From Cherax quadricarinatus (taxonomy: Eukaryota; Arthropoda; Malacostraca; Decapoda; Parastacidae): 64,000 nucleotides of DNA. Where the stretch lies: positions 88,501 to 152,500 of the forward strand of contig NW_027195542.1 in the NCBI RefSeq assembly GCF_038502225.1, read 5' to 3'. This document shows, in pieces, positions 23,925-34,290 of this stretch (positions are counted from its first letter, which is position 1; the number at the start of each line of letters is the position of its first letter). The translations under genes and the position numbers were made by a program. The notes below the pieces were generated by a model, which was given only the letters and a program-made list of their open reading frames with translations, made no database searches and was not told the DNA's origin.

Positions 23925-25538
23925 GTGATTAATGAACAGGGGAATGATTAATGAACAGGGGAATGATTAATGAACAGGGCAATGATTAATGAACAGGGGA
24001 ATGATTAATGAACAGGGGAATGATTAATGAACAGGGGAATGATTAATGAACAGGGGAATGATTAATGAACAGGGGAATGATTAATGAACAGGGGAATGAT
24101 TAATGAACAGGAGAATGATTAATGAACAGGGGAATGATTAATGAACAGGGGAATGATTAATGAACAGGGGAATGATTAATGAACAGGGGAATGATTAATG
24201 AACAGGAGAATGATTAATGAACAGGAGAATGATTAATGAACAGGGGAATGATTAATGAACAGGGGAATGATTAATGAACAGGGGAATGATTAATGAACAG
24301 GAGAATGATTAATGAACAGGGGAATGATTAATGAACAGGGGAATGATTAATGAACAGGGGAATGATTAATGAACATGGGAATGATTAATGAACAGGGAAT
24401 GATTAATGAACAGGGGAATGATTAATGTACAGGGGAATGATTAATGAACAGGGGAATGATTAATGAACAGGGGAATGATTAATGAACAGGGGAATGATTA
24501 ATGTACAGGGGAATGATTAATGAACAGGGGAATGATTAATGAACAGGGAATGATTAATGAACAGGGGAATGATTAATGAACAGGGGAATGATTAATGTAC
24601 AGGGGAATGATTAATGAACAGGGGAATGATTAATGAACAGGGGAATGATTAATGAACAGGGGAATGATTAATGAACAGGGGAATGATTAATGAACAGGGG
24701 AATGATTAATGAACAGGGGAATGATTAATGAACAGGGGAATGATTAATGAACAGGAGAATGATTAATGAACAGGAGAATGATTAATGAACAGGGGAATGA
24801 TTAATGAACAGGGGAATGATTAATGAACAGGGGAATGATTAATGAACAGGGGAATGATTAATGAACAGGGGAATGATTAATGAACAGGGGAATGATTAAT
24901 GAACAGGGGAATGATTAATGAACAGGGGAATGATTAATGAACAGGGGAATGATTAATGTACAGGGGAATGATTAATGAACAGGGGAATGATTAATGAACA
25001 GGGGAATGATTAATGAACAGGGGAATGATTAATGAACAGGGGAATGATTAATGAACAGGGAATGATTAATGAACAGGGGAATGATTAATGAACAGGGGAA
25101 TGATTAATGAACAGGGAATGATTAATGAACAGGGGAATGATTAATGAACAGGGGAATGATTAATGTACAGGGGAATGATTAATGAACAGGGGAATGATTA
25201 ATGTACAGGGGAATGATTAATGAACAGGGGAATGATTAATGAACAGGGGAATGATTAATGAACAGGGGAATGATTAATGAACAGGGGAATGATTAATGAA
25301 CAGGGGAATGATTAATGTACAGGGGAATGATTAATGAACAGGGGAATGATTAATGAACAGGGAATGATTAATGAACAGGGGAATGATTAATGAACAGGGG
25401 AATGATTAATGAACAGGGGAATGATTAATGAACAGGGGAATGATTAATGAACAGGGGAATGATTAATGAACAGGGGAATGATTAATGAACAGGGGAATGA
25501 TTAATGAACAGGGGAATGATTAATGAACAGGGGAATGT
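23925..25538. repeat. 19-bp tandem repeat
   Basis: About 84 copies of the 19-bp unit AATGATTAATGAACAGGGG. Recurrent variants are GTACAG for GAACAG, GGAGAATG, and 18-bp units with one G fewer. The short spacer 23873-23924 before it shows nothing. Confidence 0.97.
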
Positions 25539-25909
25539 TGCTTTAGTGGCTGGAATGCCTGCATTATTTATTTTGGACTTTTTAAATTGAAATTTGATGA
25601 ATTTTGTGAAAATTGGTCAAATTCCACTTTGTTCAGTAGTTCCAAGAAAACAATGGCCAGTTTTTTCCCCTCAAACAAGAGAAAGAAATTCTTACTAATT
25701 TGCAAACAGAAGACCATGTTGTCAAACAGAAGACCATGTTGTCAAACAGAAGACCATGTTGTCAAACAGAAGACCATGTTGTCAAACAGAAGACCATGTT
25801 GTCAAACCACTTGTAGCCTCTGACTACATTACCAACATACAAACTAGCTCTGTGGAATGTGTCAGAGCTTTAAGTGGTATATGAAGCTATTTTTACATCT
25901 ATTGGATGT
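25539..25909. repeat. Spacer containing a 20-bp tandem repeat (25706-25806)
   Basis: CAGAAGACCATGTTGTCAAA (20 bp) is repeated five times at about 25706-25806. The rest is AT-rich, unique-looking sequence. An 78-codon frame across it repeats the unit and is not called a gene. Confidence 0.85.
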
Positions 25910-26632
25910 TAAGATAAGATAAGATAAGATTTCGTTGGGATTTTTAACCCCGGAGGGTTAGCCACCCAGGATAACCCAAGAAAGTCAGTGCGTCATCGAG
26001 GACTGTCTAACTTATTTCCATTGTGGTCCTTAATCTTGTCCCCCAGGATGCGACCCACACCAGTCCACTAACACCCAGGATGCGACCCACACCAGTCGAC
26101 TAACACCCAGGATGCGACCCACACCAGTCCACTAACACCCAGGATGCCACCCACACCAGTCCACTAACACCCAGGATGCCACCCACACCAGTCCACTAAC
26201 ACCCAGGATGCCACCCACACCAGTCCACTAACACCCAGGATGCCACCCACACCAGTCCACTAACACCCAGGATGCCACCCACACCAGTCGACTAACACCC
26301 AGGATGCGACCCACACCAGTCGACTAACACCCAGGATGCCACCCACACCAGTCCACTAACACCCAGGATGCCACCCACACCAGTCCACTAACACCCAGGA
26401 TGCCACCCACACCAGTCCACTAACACCCAGGATGCGACCCACACCAGTCGACTAACACCCAGGATGCCACCCACACCAGTCCACTAACACCCAGGTACCT
26501 ATTTGCTGCTAGGTGAACAGGACAACAGGTGTAAGGAAACGTGTCGAAATGTTTCCACCCTCCGGGAATCGAACCCGGGCCCTCCGTGTGTGAAGCGGGA
26601 GCTTTAGCCACCACGCCACCTGGCCACCGGGT
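25910..26632 (-). mobile_element. tRNA-derived SINE with internally amplified core
   Basis: On the minus strand it starts with a tRNA-like head: B-box GGTTCGATTCC as complement of 26565-26575, and a cysteine- or valine-type arrangement I cannot assign. It continues through TACCTGGGTGTTAGT and ends at a short tandem tail read on plus as AAGATAAGATAAGAT at about 25911-25930. The unexpanded part matches the head and core of the SINE at 9583 but has a different 3' half (plus: AACCCCGGAGGGTTAGCC). About 14 copies of a 32-bp unit replace what should be a single core segment. Confidence 0.82.
26044..26495. repeat. 32-bp tandem array born inside a SINE
   Basis: About 14 copies of a 32-bp unit (CCAGGATGCGACCCACACCA plus GTCGACTAACAC). 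Units vary between GATGCGACC and GATGCCACC and between GTCGAC and GTCCAC. The same segment occurs once in the SINE at 9583-9826 (complement), so the array is an amplification of part of the SINE core. Confidence 0.95.
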
Positions 26633-26692
26633 CACCGGGCCACCCACCAGGCCACCGGGCCACCGGGCCACCCACCAGGCCACCGGGCCATG
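26633..26692. repeat. Short CCACCGGGCCA tandem units
   Basis: Four to five imperfect units of about 11 and 18 bp (CCACCGGGCCA and CCACCCACCAGG) adjoining the 5' end of the minus-strand SINE and resembling that end itself (complement of TGGCCCGGTGGCC). Confidence 0.75.
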
Positions 26693-26721
26693 TTGCAGTG
26701 CTAAATGCATATACTATATAA

Positions 26722-26788
26722 GGACCTGCCTCGTATGGGCCAGTAGGCCTTCTGCAGTGTTCCTACATTATGTTCTTACTATGTTTTA
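26722..26788 (+). mobile_element. CR1-like LINE 3' terminus fragment
   Basis: GGACCTGCCTCGTATGGGCC, then CAGTAGGCCTTCTGCAGTG and a TTCTTA end, match the last about 65 bp of the LINE at 42455-54624 (54550-54615). It is an extreme 5' truncation. The interval 26789-26940 that follows is AT-rich and shows nothing. Confidence 0.75.
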
Positions 26789-26940
26789 GGTAAAAACTGG
26801 TGCAGTGTGCTAATATTGTTTAAAATCAGGATATTTTCGTTGCAAAATGTGATAATTAATATTAACCAGTTCACACAATTTGTTTTAAATAGAACTTTAT
26901 TTGGCTTAGAAAAGCTGGAAATTGGAAAACTGTGATTGGT

Positions 26941-29900
26941 GCATTAGCACCAATCTTGCCAACAACGCATCAATTTAGCACCAATCTTGCCAACAACGCA
27001 TCAATTTAGCACCAATCTTGCCAACAACGCATCAATTTAGCACCAATCTTGCCAACAACGCATCAATTTAGCACCAATCTTGCCAACAACGCATCAATTT
27101 AGCACCAATCTTGCCAACAACGCATCAATATAGCACCAATCTTGCCAACAACGCATCAATTTAGCACCAATCTTGCCAACAACGCATCAATTTAGCACCA
27201 ATCTTGCCAACAACGCATCAATATAGCACCAATCTTGCCAACAACGCATCAATTTAGCACCAATCTTGCCAACAACGCATCAATTTAGCACCAATCTTGC
27301 CAACAACGCATCAATTTAGCACCAATCTTGCCAACAACGCATCAATTTAGCACCAATCTTGCCAACAACGCATCAATATAGCACCAATCTTGCCAACAAC
27401 GCATCAATTTAGCACCAATCTTGCCAACAACGCATCAATTTAGCACCAATCTTGCCAACAACGCATCAATTTAGCACCAATCTTGCCAACAACGCATCAA
27501 TATAGCACCAATCTTGCCAACAACGCATCAATTTAGCACCAATCTTGCCAACAACGCATCAATTTAGCACCAATCTTGCCAACAACGCATCAATTTAGCA
27601 CCAATCTTGCCAACAACGCATCAATATAGCACCAATCTTGCCAACAACGCATCAATTTAGCACCAATCTTGCCAACAACGCATCAATTTAGCACCAATCT
27701 TGCCAACAACGCATCAATTTAGCACCAATCTTGCCAACAACGCATCAATTTAGCACCAATCTTGCTAACAACGCATCAATAAAGCACCAATCTTGCCAAC
27801 AACGCATCAATTTAGCACCAATCTTGCCAACAACGCATCAATTTAGCACCAATCTTGCCAACAACGCATCAATTTAGCACCAATCTTGCCAACAACGCAT
27901 CAATATAGCACCAATCTTGCCAACAACGCATCAATTTAGCACCAATCTTGCCAACAACGCATCAATTTAGCACCAATCTTGCCAACAACGCATCAATTTA
28001 GCACCAATCTTGCCAACAACGCATCAATATAGCACCAATCTTGCCAACAACGCATCAATTTAGCACCAATCTTGCCAACAACGCATCAATTTAGCACCAA
28101 TCTTGCCAACAACGCATCAATTTAGCACCAATCTTGCCAACAACGCATCAATTTAGCACCAATCTTGCCAACAACGCATCAATATAGCACCAATCTTGCC
28201 AACAACGCATCAATTTAGCACCAATCTTGCCAACAACGCATCAATTTAGCACCAATCTTGCCAACAACGCATCAATTTAGCACCAATCTTGCCAACAACG
28301 CATCAATTTAGCACCAATCTTGCCAACAACGCATCAATTTAGCACCAATCTTGCCAACAACGCATCAATTTAGCACCAATCTTGCCAACAACGCATCAAT
28401 TTAGCACCAATCTTGCCAACAACGCATCAATATAGCACCAATCTTGCCAACAACGCATCAATTTAGCACCAATCTTGCCAACAACGCATCAATTTAGCAC
28501 CAATCTTGCCAACAACGCATCAATTTAGCACCAATCTTGCCAACAACGCATCAATTTAGCTCCAATCTTGCCAATAACGCATCAATATAGCACCAATCTT
28601 GCCAACAACGCATCAATTTAGCACCAATCTTGCCAACAACGCATCAATTTAGCACCAATCTTGCCAACAACGCATCAATTTAGCACCAATCTTGCCAACA
28701 ACGCATCAATTTAGCACCAATCTTGCCAACAACGCATCAATATAGCACCAATCTTGCCAACAACGCATCAATTTAGCACCAATCTTGCCAACAACGCATC
28801 AATTTAGCACCAATCTTGCCAACAACGCATCAATTTAGCACCAATCTTGCCAAAAACGCATCATTATAGCACCAATCTTGCCAACAACGCATCAATTTAG
28901 CACCAATCTTGCCAACAACGCATCAATTTAGCACCAATCTTGCCAACAACGCATCAATATAGCACCAATCTTGCCAACAACGCATCAATTTAGCACCAAT
29001 CTTGCCAACAACGCATCAATTTAGCACCAATCTTGCCAACAACGCATCAATTTAGCACCAATCTTGCCAACAACGCATCAATATACCACCAATCTTGCCA
29101 ACAACGCATCAATTTAGCACCAATCTTGCCAACAACGCATCAATTTAGCACCAATCTTGCCAACAACGCATCAATTTAGCACCAATCTTGCCAACAACGC
29201 ATCAATTTAGCACCAATCTTGCCAACAACGCATCAATTTAGCACCAATCTTGCCAACAACGCATCAATATAGCACCAATCTTGCCAACAACGCATCAATT
29301 TAGCACCAATCTTGCCAACAACGCATCAATTTAGCACCAATCTTGCCAACAACGCATCAATTTAGCACCAATCTTGCCAACAACGCATCAATTTAGCTCC
29401 AATCTTGCCAATAACGCATCAATATAGCACCAATCTTGCCAACAACGCATCAATTTAGCACCAATCTTGCCAACAACGCATCAATTTAGCACCAATCTTG
29501 CCAACAACGCATCAATTTAGCACCAATCTTGCCAACAACGCATCAATTTAGCACCAATCTTGCCAACAACGCATCAATATAGCACCAATCTTGCCAACAA
29601 CGCATCAATTTAGCACCAATCTTGCCAACAACGCATCAATTTAGCACCAATCTTGCCAACAACGCATCAATTTAGCACCAATCTTGCCAAAAACGCATCA
29701 ATTTAGCACCAATCTTGCCAACAACGCATCAATTTAGCACCAATCTTGCCAACAACGCATCAATTTAGCACCAATCTTGCCAACAACGCATCAATATAGC
29801 ACCAATCTTGCCAACAACGCATCAATTTAGCACCAATCTTGCCAACAACGCATCAATTTAGCACCAATCTTGCCAACTACGCATCAATTTAGCACCAATC

Positions 29901-30139
29901 TTGCCAACAACGCATCAATTTAGCACCAATCTTGCCAGCAACGCATCAATTTAGCACCAATCTTGCCAACAACGCATCAATTTAGCACCAATCTTGCCAA
30001 CAACGCATCAATTTAGCACCAATCTTGCCAACAACGCATCAATTTAGCACCAATCTTGCCAACAACGCATCAATTTAGCACCAATCTTGCCAACAACGCA
30101 TCAATTTAGCACCAATCTTGCCAACAACGCATCAATTTC
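26941..30139. repeat. 31-bp satellite
   Basis: About 103 copies of a 31-bp unit (AGCACCAATCTTGCCAACAA then CGCATCAATTT). A CAATATA variant recurs roughly every four or five units. A distinctive pair (AGCTCCAATC with CCAATAACGC) occurs at 28558 and 29395, 837 bp or 27 units apart, showing higher-order duplication. No coding content. Confidence 0.97.
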
Positions 30140-30546
30140 GGTCAGTTTCAGCACATCTTAAAATGGTTACACCTATGTGAGTCTCATTCGATTCAGAAAA
30201 ATAAACTCTTTCAAACTATAAGAATTTTCTTTCTTACAAGCACAAAAACATCACAAGTGATTTCCAAACAGCAACAGCCTGATCCATCCTTCAGAGTAAA
30301 GGCTCTGTTCTTCCCACCTCTGGAAATCAAATCAGGCTCACCAGTGTCCCTGGATTCCATGACTAATGTTATTATTATGTTAACGACTGGTTTTGGGGAC
30401 CTGACCAGCTGTTGGAGTGTGAGCAGGCTAATATTTTGTGAAGGGATCCAGGAAAACCGGCCAGCCGGACTTGAGTCCCGGAAGTGGGAAGTACAATCCA
30501 TACTACTGGCAGGACCCGAACCCGCGGTCAGAGAGTCTCAAAACTT
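30140..30546. other. No gene seen; possible old dispersed repeat
   Basis: Mixed sequence. 30385-30545 contains CCGGCCAGCCGGACTTGAG and a B-box-like GGTTCGGGTCC on the minus strand, which hints at an old SINE-type repeat. No second copy in this window confirms it. Confidence 0.4.
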
Positions 30547-30732
30547 CAGACCGCCGCGCCAGCCACCGGACCAGCCACCGGACCAGCCACCGGACCAGCC
30601 ACCGGACCAGCCACCGGACCAGCCACCGGACCAGCCACCGGACCAGCCACCAGACCAGCCACCGGACCAGCCACCAGACCAGCCACCGGACCAGCCACCG
30701 GACCAGCCACCGGACCAGCCACCGGACCAGCT
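30547..30732. repeat. 12-bp tandem repeat
   Basis: About 15 copies of CCACCGGACCAG, with a few CCACCAGACCAG variants. All three frames are open on each strand because 12 is divisible by 3, so the PPDQ-type peptides are not evidence of a gene. Confidence 0.95.
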
Positions 30733-30895
30733 AGCCACAACAAGATTCGTCCAATCAGGCACACTTCCACACCACAAGAAGGTTAGCATAGGCACCACTG
30801 TGACCACAAATGCTAACCTTCCTATGGTGCAGAAACACACCTAGCTGGACGAATCCCATTGTGGCCAGCCGGTCCAGTGGCCAACGCGACGGTCC
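30725..30895. repeat. Imperfect palindrome, arms of about 70 bp
   Basis: GGACCAGCTAGCCACAACA through GAAGGTTAGCA (to about 30790) pairs with TGCTAACCTTC through TGTGGCCAGCCGGTCC (about 30810-30880), leaving about 20 nt between. It could be a foldback element. Its outer end resembles the 12-bp array unit next to it. Confidence 0.75.
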
Positions 30896-30995
30896 GGAGC
30901 CCTTGAAGGTAACACTTGTGATGAATGGTTTGAAAAGCCGACAAGTTGAAGATTGAGACACTTATGCAGCATATGAGAATCTTTATTCAGGAAAC

Positions 30996-31015
30996 GTTTC
31001 GCCACACAGTGGCTT
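30996..31015 (-). ncRNA. Hammerhead-like core, left arm (minus strand, 30996-31021)
   Basis: Read on the minus strand: CTGATGA (complement of 31015-31021), an extra A, stem GCCAC/GTGGC with loop TGT, and GAAAC (complement of 30996-31000), then GTTTCC. The CTGATGA and GAAA boxes are the invariant hammerhead core. No stem I partner is visible nearby. Confidence 0.45.
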
Positions 31016-31234
31016 CATCAGTCCAATACAAAGAGGAAGGCGTAAGTAGAGGAGGAGTATGAGGTAATCAGTCCCTCAGCCTGGAGTCGATGCGTTCAGT
31101 CCATCAATCTTGTAGAATGTACAGCATAGGGCCGTAGACGTGGCTTATATACTGTAGTGAGGTGAGGCGAAGCAGGCGGAGGCGGGGTCATAGTAGTACT
31201 CCTCCTCTCCTTACGCCTTCATCTTTGTATTGGA

Positions 31235-31260
31235 CTGATGAAGCCACTGTGTGGCGAAAC
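31235..31260 (+). ncRNA. Hammerhead-like core, middle copy
   Basis: CTGATGA at 31235-31241, stem GCCAC/GTGGC with loop TGT, GAAAC at 31256-31260, then GTTTCCTG and AATAAAG. Same sequence as the left and right arm cores. The expected GUC-type cleavage triplet reads TTC here. Confidence 0.45.
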
Positions 31261-31426
31261 GTTTCCTGAATAAAGATTCCCATATGCTGCATAAGTGTCT
31301 CAATCTTCAACTTGTCGGTTTTTCAAACCATTCATCACAACTGTCAGACACTGCAGCATCATGGGATCTTGTTACAAAGAATTCTTCAACACTTGTTCAA
31401 CCTTTGGACGGAGACCTACTTCGACT

Positions 31427-31857
31427 AGTGGATGGTACCACTATGACCCCGCCTCCGCCTGCTTCACCTCACCTCACTACTTCGACTAGTGGATGGTACC
31501 ACTATGACCCCGCCTCCGCCTGCTTCACCTCACCTCACTACTTCGACTAGTGGATGGTACCACTATGACCCCGCCTCCGCCTGCTTCACCTCACCTCACT
31601 ACTTCGACTAGTGGATGGTACCACTATGACCCCGCCTCCGCCTGCTTCACCTCACCTCACTACTTCGACTAGTGGATGGTACCACTATGACCCCACCTCC
31701 GCCTGCTTCACCTCACCTCACTACTTCGACTAGTGGATGGTACCACTATGACCCCACCTCCGCCTGCTTCACCTCACCTCACTACTTCGACTAGTGGATG
31801 GTACCACTATGACCCCACCTCCGCCTGCTTCACCTCACCTCACTACTTCGACTAGTG
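31427..31857. repeat. 61-bp tandem repeat, left part
   Basis: About seven units of 61 bp (ACTATGACCCCGCCTCCGCC, CACCTCACCTCACTACTTCG, ACTAGTGGATGGTACC). The same array continues at 32805-33100 after the LINE insertion. A single unit end also precedes the TATA box in both arms. Confidence 0.95.
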
Positions 31858-32804
31858 CATGACAGTGTCTTCCATTGCAGACACTGCAAGGCTCCAGGCG
31901 GACATCAACCAAATCTTTCAGTGGGCTGCAGAAAACAATATGAAGTTCAACGATGAGAAATTTCAATTACTCAGATATGGTAAACATGAGGAAATTAAAT
32001 CTTCATCAGAGTACAAAACAAATTCTGGCCACAAAATAGAGCGAAACACCAACGTCAAAGACCTGGGAGTGATTATGTCGGAGGATCTCACCTTCAAGGA
32101 CCATAACATTGTATCAATCGCATCTGCTAGAAAAATGACAGGATGGATAATGAGAACCTTCAAAACTAGGGAGGCCAAGCCCATGATGACACTCTTCAGG
32201 TCACTTGTTCTATCTAGGCTGGAATATTGCTGCACTCTAACAGCACCTTTCAAGGCAGGTGAAATTGCCGACCTAGAAAATGTACAGAGAACTTTCACGG
32301 CGCGCATAACGGAGATAAAACACCTCAATTACTGGGAGCGCTTGAGGTTTCTAAACCTGTATTCCCTGGAACGCAGGAGGGAGAGATACATGATTATATA
32401 CACCTGGAAAATCCTAGAGGGACTAGTACCGAACTTGCACACGAAAATCACTCACTACGAAAGCAAAAGACTTGGCAGACGATGCACCATCCCCCCAATG
32501 AAAAGCAGGGGTGTCACTAGCACGTTAAGAGACCATACAATAAGTGTCAGGGGCCCGAGACTGTTCAACTGCCTCCCAGCACACATAAGGGGGATTACCA
32601 ACAGACCCCTGGCAGTCTTCAAGCTGGCACTGGACAAGCACCTAAAGTCAGTTCCTGATCAGCCGGGCTGTGGCTCGTACGTTGGTTTGCGTGCAGCCAG
32701 CAGCAACAGCCTGGTTGATCAGGCGCTGATCCACCAGGAGGCCTGGTCACAGACCGGGCCGCGGGGGCGTTGACCCCCGAAACTCTCTCCAGATAATAAT
32801 ATCC
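31858..32804 (+). pseudogene. CR1/Jockey-like LINE, 5'-truncated, inserted in the 61-bp array
   Basis: An open frame of 304 codons (31859-32773) starts just after the RT active site (ADTARLQADINQIFQWA, NNMKFNDEKFQLLRYG) and runs through the C-terminal block (RLFNCLPAHIRG, FKLALDKHLKSVPDQPG). Its last about 40 codons are the family's 3' tail, which also appears alone at 22783, 34389 and in the SINE at 9583. It belongs to a different family from the 12, 23 and 52 kb LINEs. A 4-bp repeat AGTG (31854-31857 and 32805-32808) is the target duplication, and the array resumes in phase. It lacks the endonuclease and the RT catalytic Asp pair, so it is inactive. Confidence 0.9.
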
Positions 32805-33104
32805 AGTGGATGGTACCACTATGACCCCGCCTCCGCCTGCTTCACCTCACCTCACTACTTCGACTAGTGGATGGTACCACTATGACCCCACCTCCGCCTG
32901 CTTCACCTCACCTCACTACTTCGACTAGTGGATGGTACCACTATGACCCCACCTCCGCCTGCTTCACCTCACCTCACTACTTCGACTAGTGGATGGTACC
33001 ACTATGACCCCACCTCCGCCTGCTTCACCTCACCTCACTACTTCGACTAGTGGATGGTACCACTATGACCCCGCCTCCGCCTGCTTCACCTCACCTCACT
33101 ACAG
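32805..33104. repeat. 61-bp tandem repeat, right part
   Basis: About five units continuing the array at 31427-31857. The last unit runs into ACAGTATATAAGCC, replacing the CTTCGACTAGT part. Confidence 0.95.
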
Positions 33105-33112
33105 TATATAAG
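33105..33112 (+). promoter_or_regulatory. TATA-box-like TATATAAG in the element arm
   Basis: TATATAAG directly follows the 61-bp repeat block and lies about 130 bp before the hammerhead-like core. The inverted copy is in the left arm (complement of 31144-31151). The layout (tandem GC-rich repeats, TATA box, transcribed arm) suggests a promoter; this is inference. Confidence 0.4.
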
Positions 33113-33234
33113 CCACGTCTACGGCCCTATGCTATACATTCTACAAGATTGATGGACTGAACACATCGACTCCAGGCTGAGGGACTGATTACCTCATACT
33201 CCTCCTCTCCTTACGCCTTCCTCTTTGTATTGGA

Positions 33235-33260
33235 CTGATGAAGCCACTGTGTGGCGAAAC
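33235..33260 (+). ncRNA. Hammerhead-like core, right arm
   Basis: CTGATGA at 33235-33241, stem GCCAC/GTGGC with loop TGT, GAAAC at 33256-33260, then GTTTCCTG and AACAAAG. Identical core to 31235-31260. Confidence 0.45.
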
Positions 33261-33322
33261 GTTTCCTGAACAAAGATTCTCATATGCTGCATAAGTGTCT
33301 CAATGTTGAAGGTAACACTTGT

Positions 33323-33744
33323 AGCACATTGTTGGAAGGTCGTGCTGCTCACTGTAGGTATTGCAAAACTTACAGCAAAGTCAGCGTTTAGTAAATAGTG
33401 TTTCTCTAAATTAGAGTTATTGTGATGGCTTTATGATAGTCTCCCCTGAACACAAACGTTGCTTTAATAATCTTACATTTGTTTGGATGCAGTTAGCAGT
33501 TTGTGTATTAAATAAATAAGCTACTTACTGGAACTTAATCTGTATTTTGCAGTTTATATAAATTAATTTTTCAATTGATATTCTTCAGTAATAATATACA
33601 TAAATACTGTTTGCTATAATAATTTATATTGAGTTTTTATTTAAGAAGCTTCATATAAATTGTTTTAACTGTGTGTAACTTACTAAAAAAAATTGAGGTC
33701 TGACCTTATTTTTTTTTTTTTAAGTATTTCAGCTTGACACTGGT
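33323..33744. other. No gene seen; AT-rich
   Basis: AT-rich unique-looking sequence with a T-run near 33709-33721. No feature recognised. Confidence 0.5.
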
Positions 33745-34053
33745 TTACCTATTTTCCATCGACACCATGCCCAGCCCTTCTAGGGTAGGGTAGGTGCCTG
33801 AGCCCGAGTCTTTAGCTCATAAGACTGTCATTCCCATTAGCCCCCTTGGGGCGGGGATGGCAGACCAGAGAGGCCTAGCTTGTGGCTAGGCCTGGGGACA
33901 GTTGGTCCCAAAGATGAGGAGGTACTTGTGCCTCCTCCCATGGGAGACTTAGGTCTCAGACACTCCCTAAAGAGGGAGCCAAGGCCGGGCCACCACTTGG
34001 AAAAGGCCCGGGCCGGGAGAATACCGGCTAATATTTAATAATTACCTATTTTC
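33745..34053. mobile_element. 285-bp SINE-like insertion with perfect 12-bp duplication
   Basis: TTACCTATTTTC occurs at 33745-33756 and 34042-34053 and bounds a GC-rich 285-bp block (33757-34041) in AT-rich surroundings. The block contains GGTAGGTGCCTGAGCCCGAG, GGCCTAGCTTGTGGCTAGGC and AAGGCCCGGGCCGGGAG and ends in AATATTTAATAA. I see no convincing A/B-box pair, so the type is open. Length, duplication and AT-rich end suggest a retroposed SINE. Confidence 0.65.
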
Positions 34054-34290
34054 TGCATTATATAGCAATTTCTCTATGTCAGTCTCTGAGTTAAATCACA
34101 GTAAATAACTATAGTTTGTACGGAGGAATAAGAAAGTACAAACTGTTTTGACTGGCAGATGGTAGTGAGGAGAGTGGTAGAGAGTCGCTAGAGCAAATCT
34201 ATATTTGGACGATGTTTCGCGCAGCTCAACACTGAAGAAACATCGTCAGAATAATTATTTTACGAAATCACACTTTACCAAGAGTGTCAG
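34054..34290. other. No gene seen; contains a GACGATGTTTC palindrome
   Basis: 34208-34218 GACGATGTTTC and 34234-34247 GAAACATCGTC are inverted copies. GAAAC-ATC-GTC has the same layout as the GAAAC-GTT-GTC motif at 13931, but the other hammerhead boxes are not convincing. Confidence 0.4.

Larger units (their letters stand above)
30903..33322. mobile_element. Composite element with 17-bp target duplication, inverted hammerhead-bearing arms and 61-bp repeats
   Basis: A perfect 17-bp direct repeat TTGAAGGTAACACTTGT (30903-30919 and 33306-33322) flanks 30920-33305. The left arm (about 30925-31190, minus) and right arm (about 33060-33305, plus) are inverted copies. A further partial plus copy lies at about 31195-31320. 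Each carries CTGATGA, stem GCCAC/GTGGC, GAAAC, then AATAAAG (AACAAAG in the right copy). Inward of the arms lie 61-bp repeats, split by a LINE (31858-32804). No Penelope-type RT or GIY-YIG frame is present, so it is non-autonomous or a remnant. Confidence 0.75.

Noticed and set aside
30257..30844. 195-codon frame with PPDQ repeats
   Set aside because: Open in several frames on both strands across the 12-bp array; flanks have no recognisable domain.
34208..34247. Another hammerhead (GAAACATCGTC motifs in inverted orientation)
   Set aside because: The stem III-like part fits, but stem II and the CTGANGA box are not in a workable arrangement; listed only as a palindrome.
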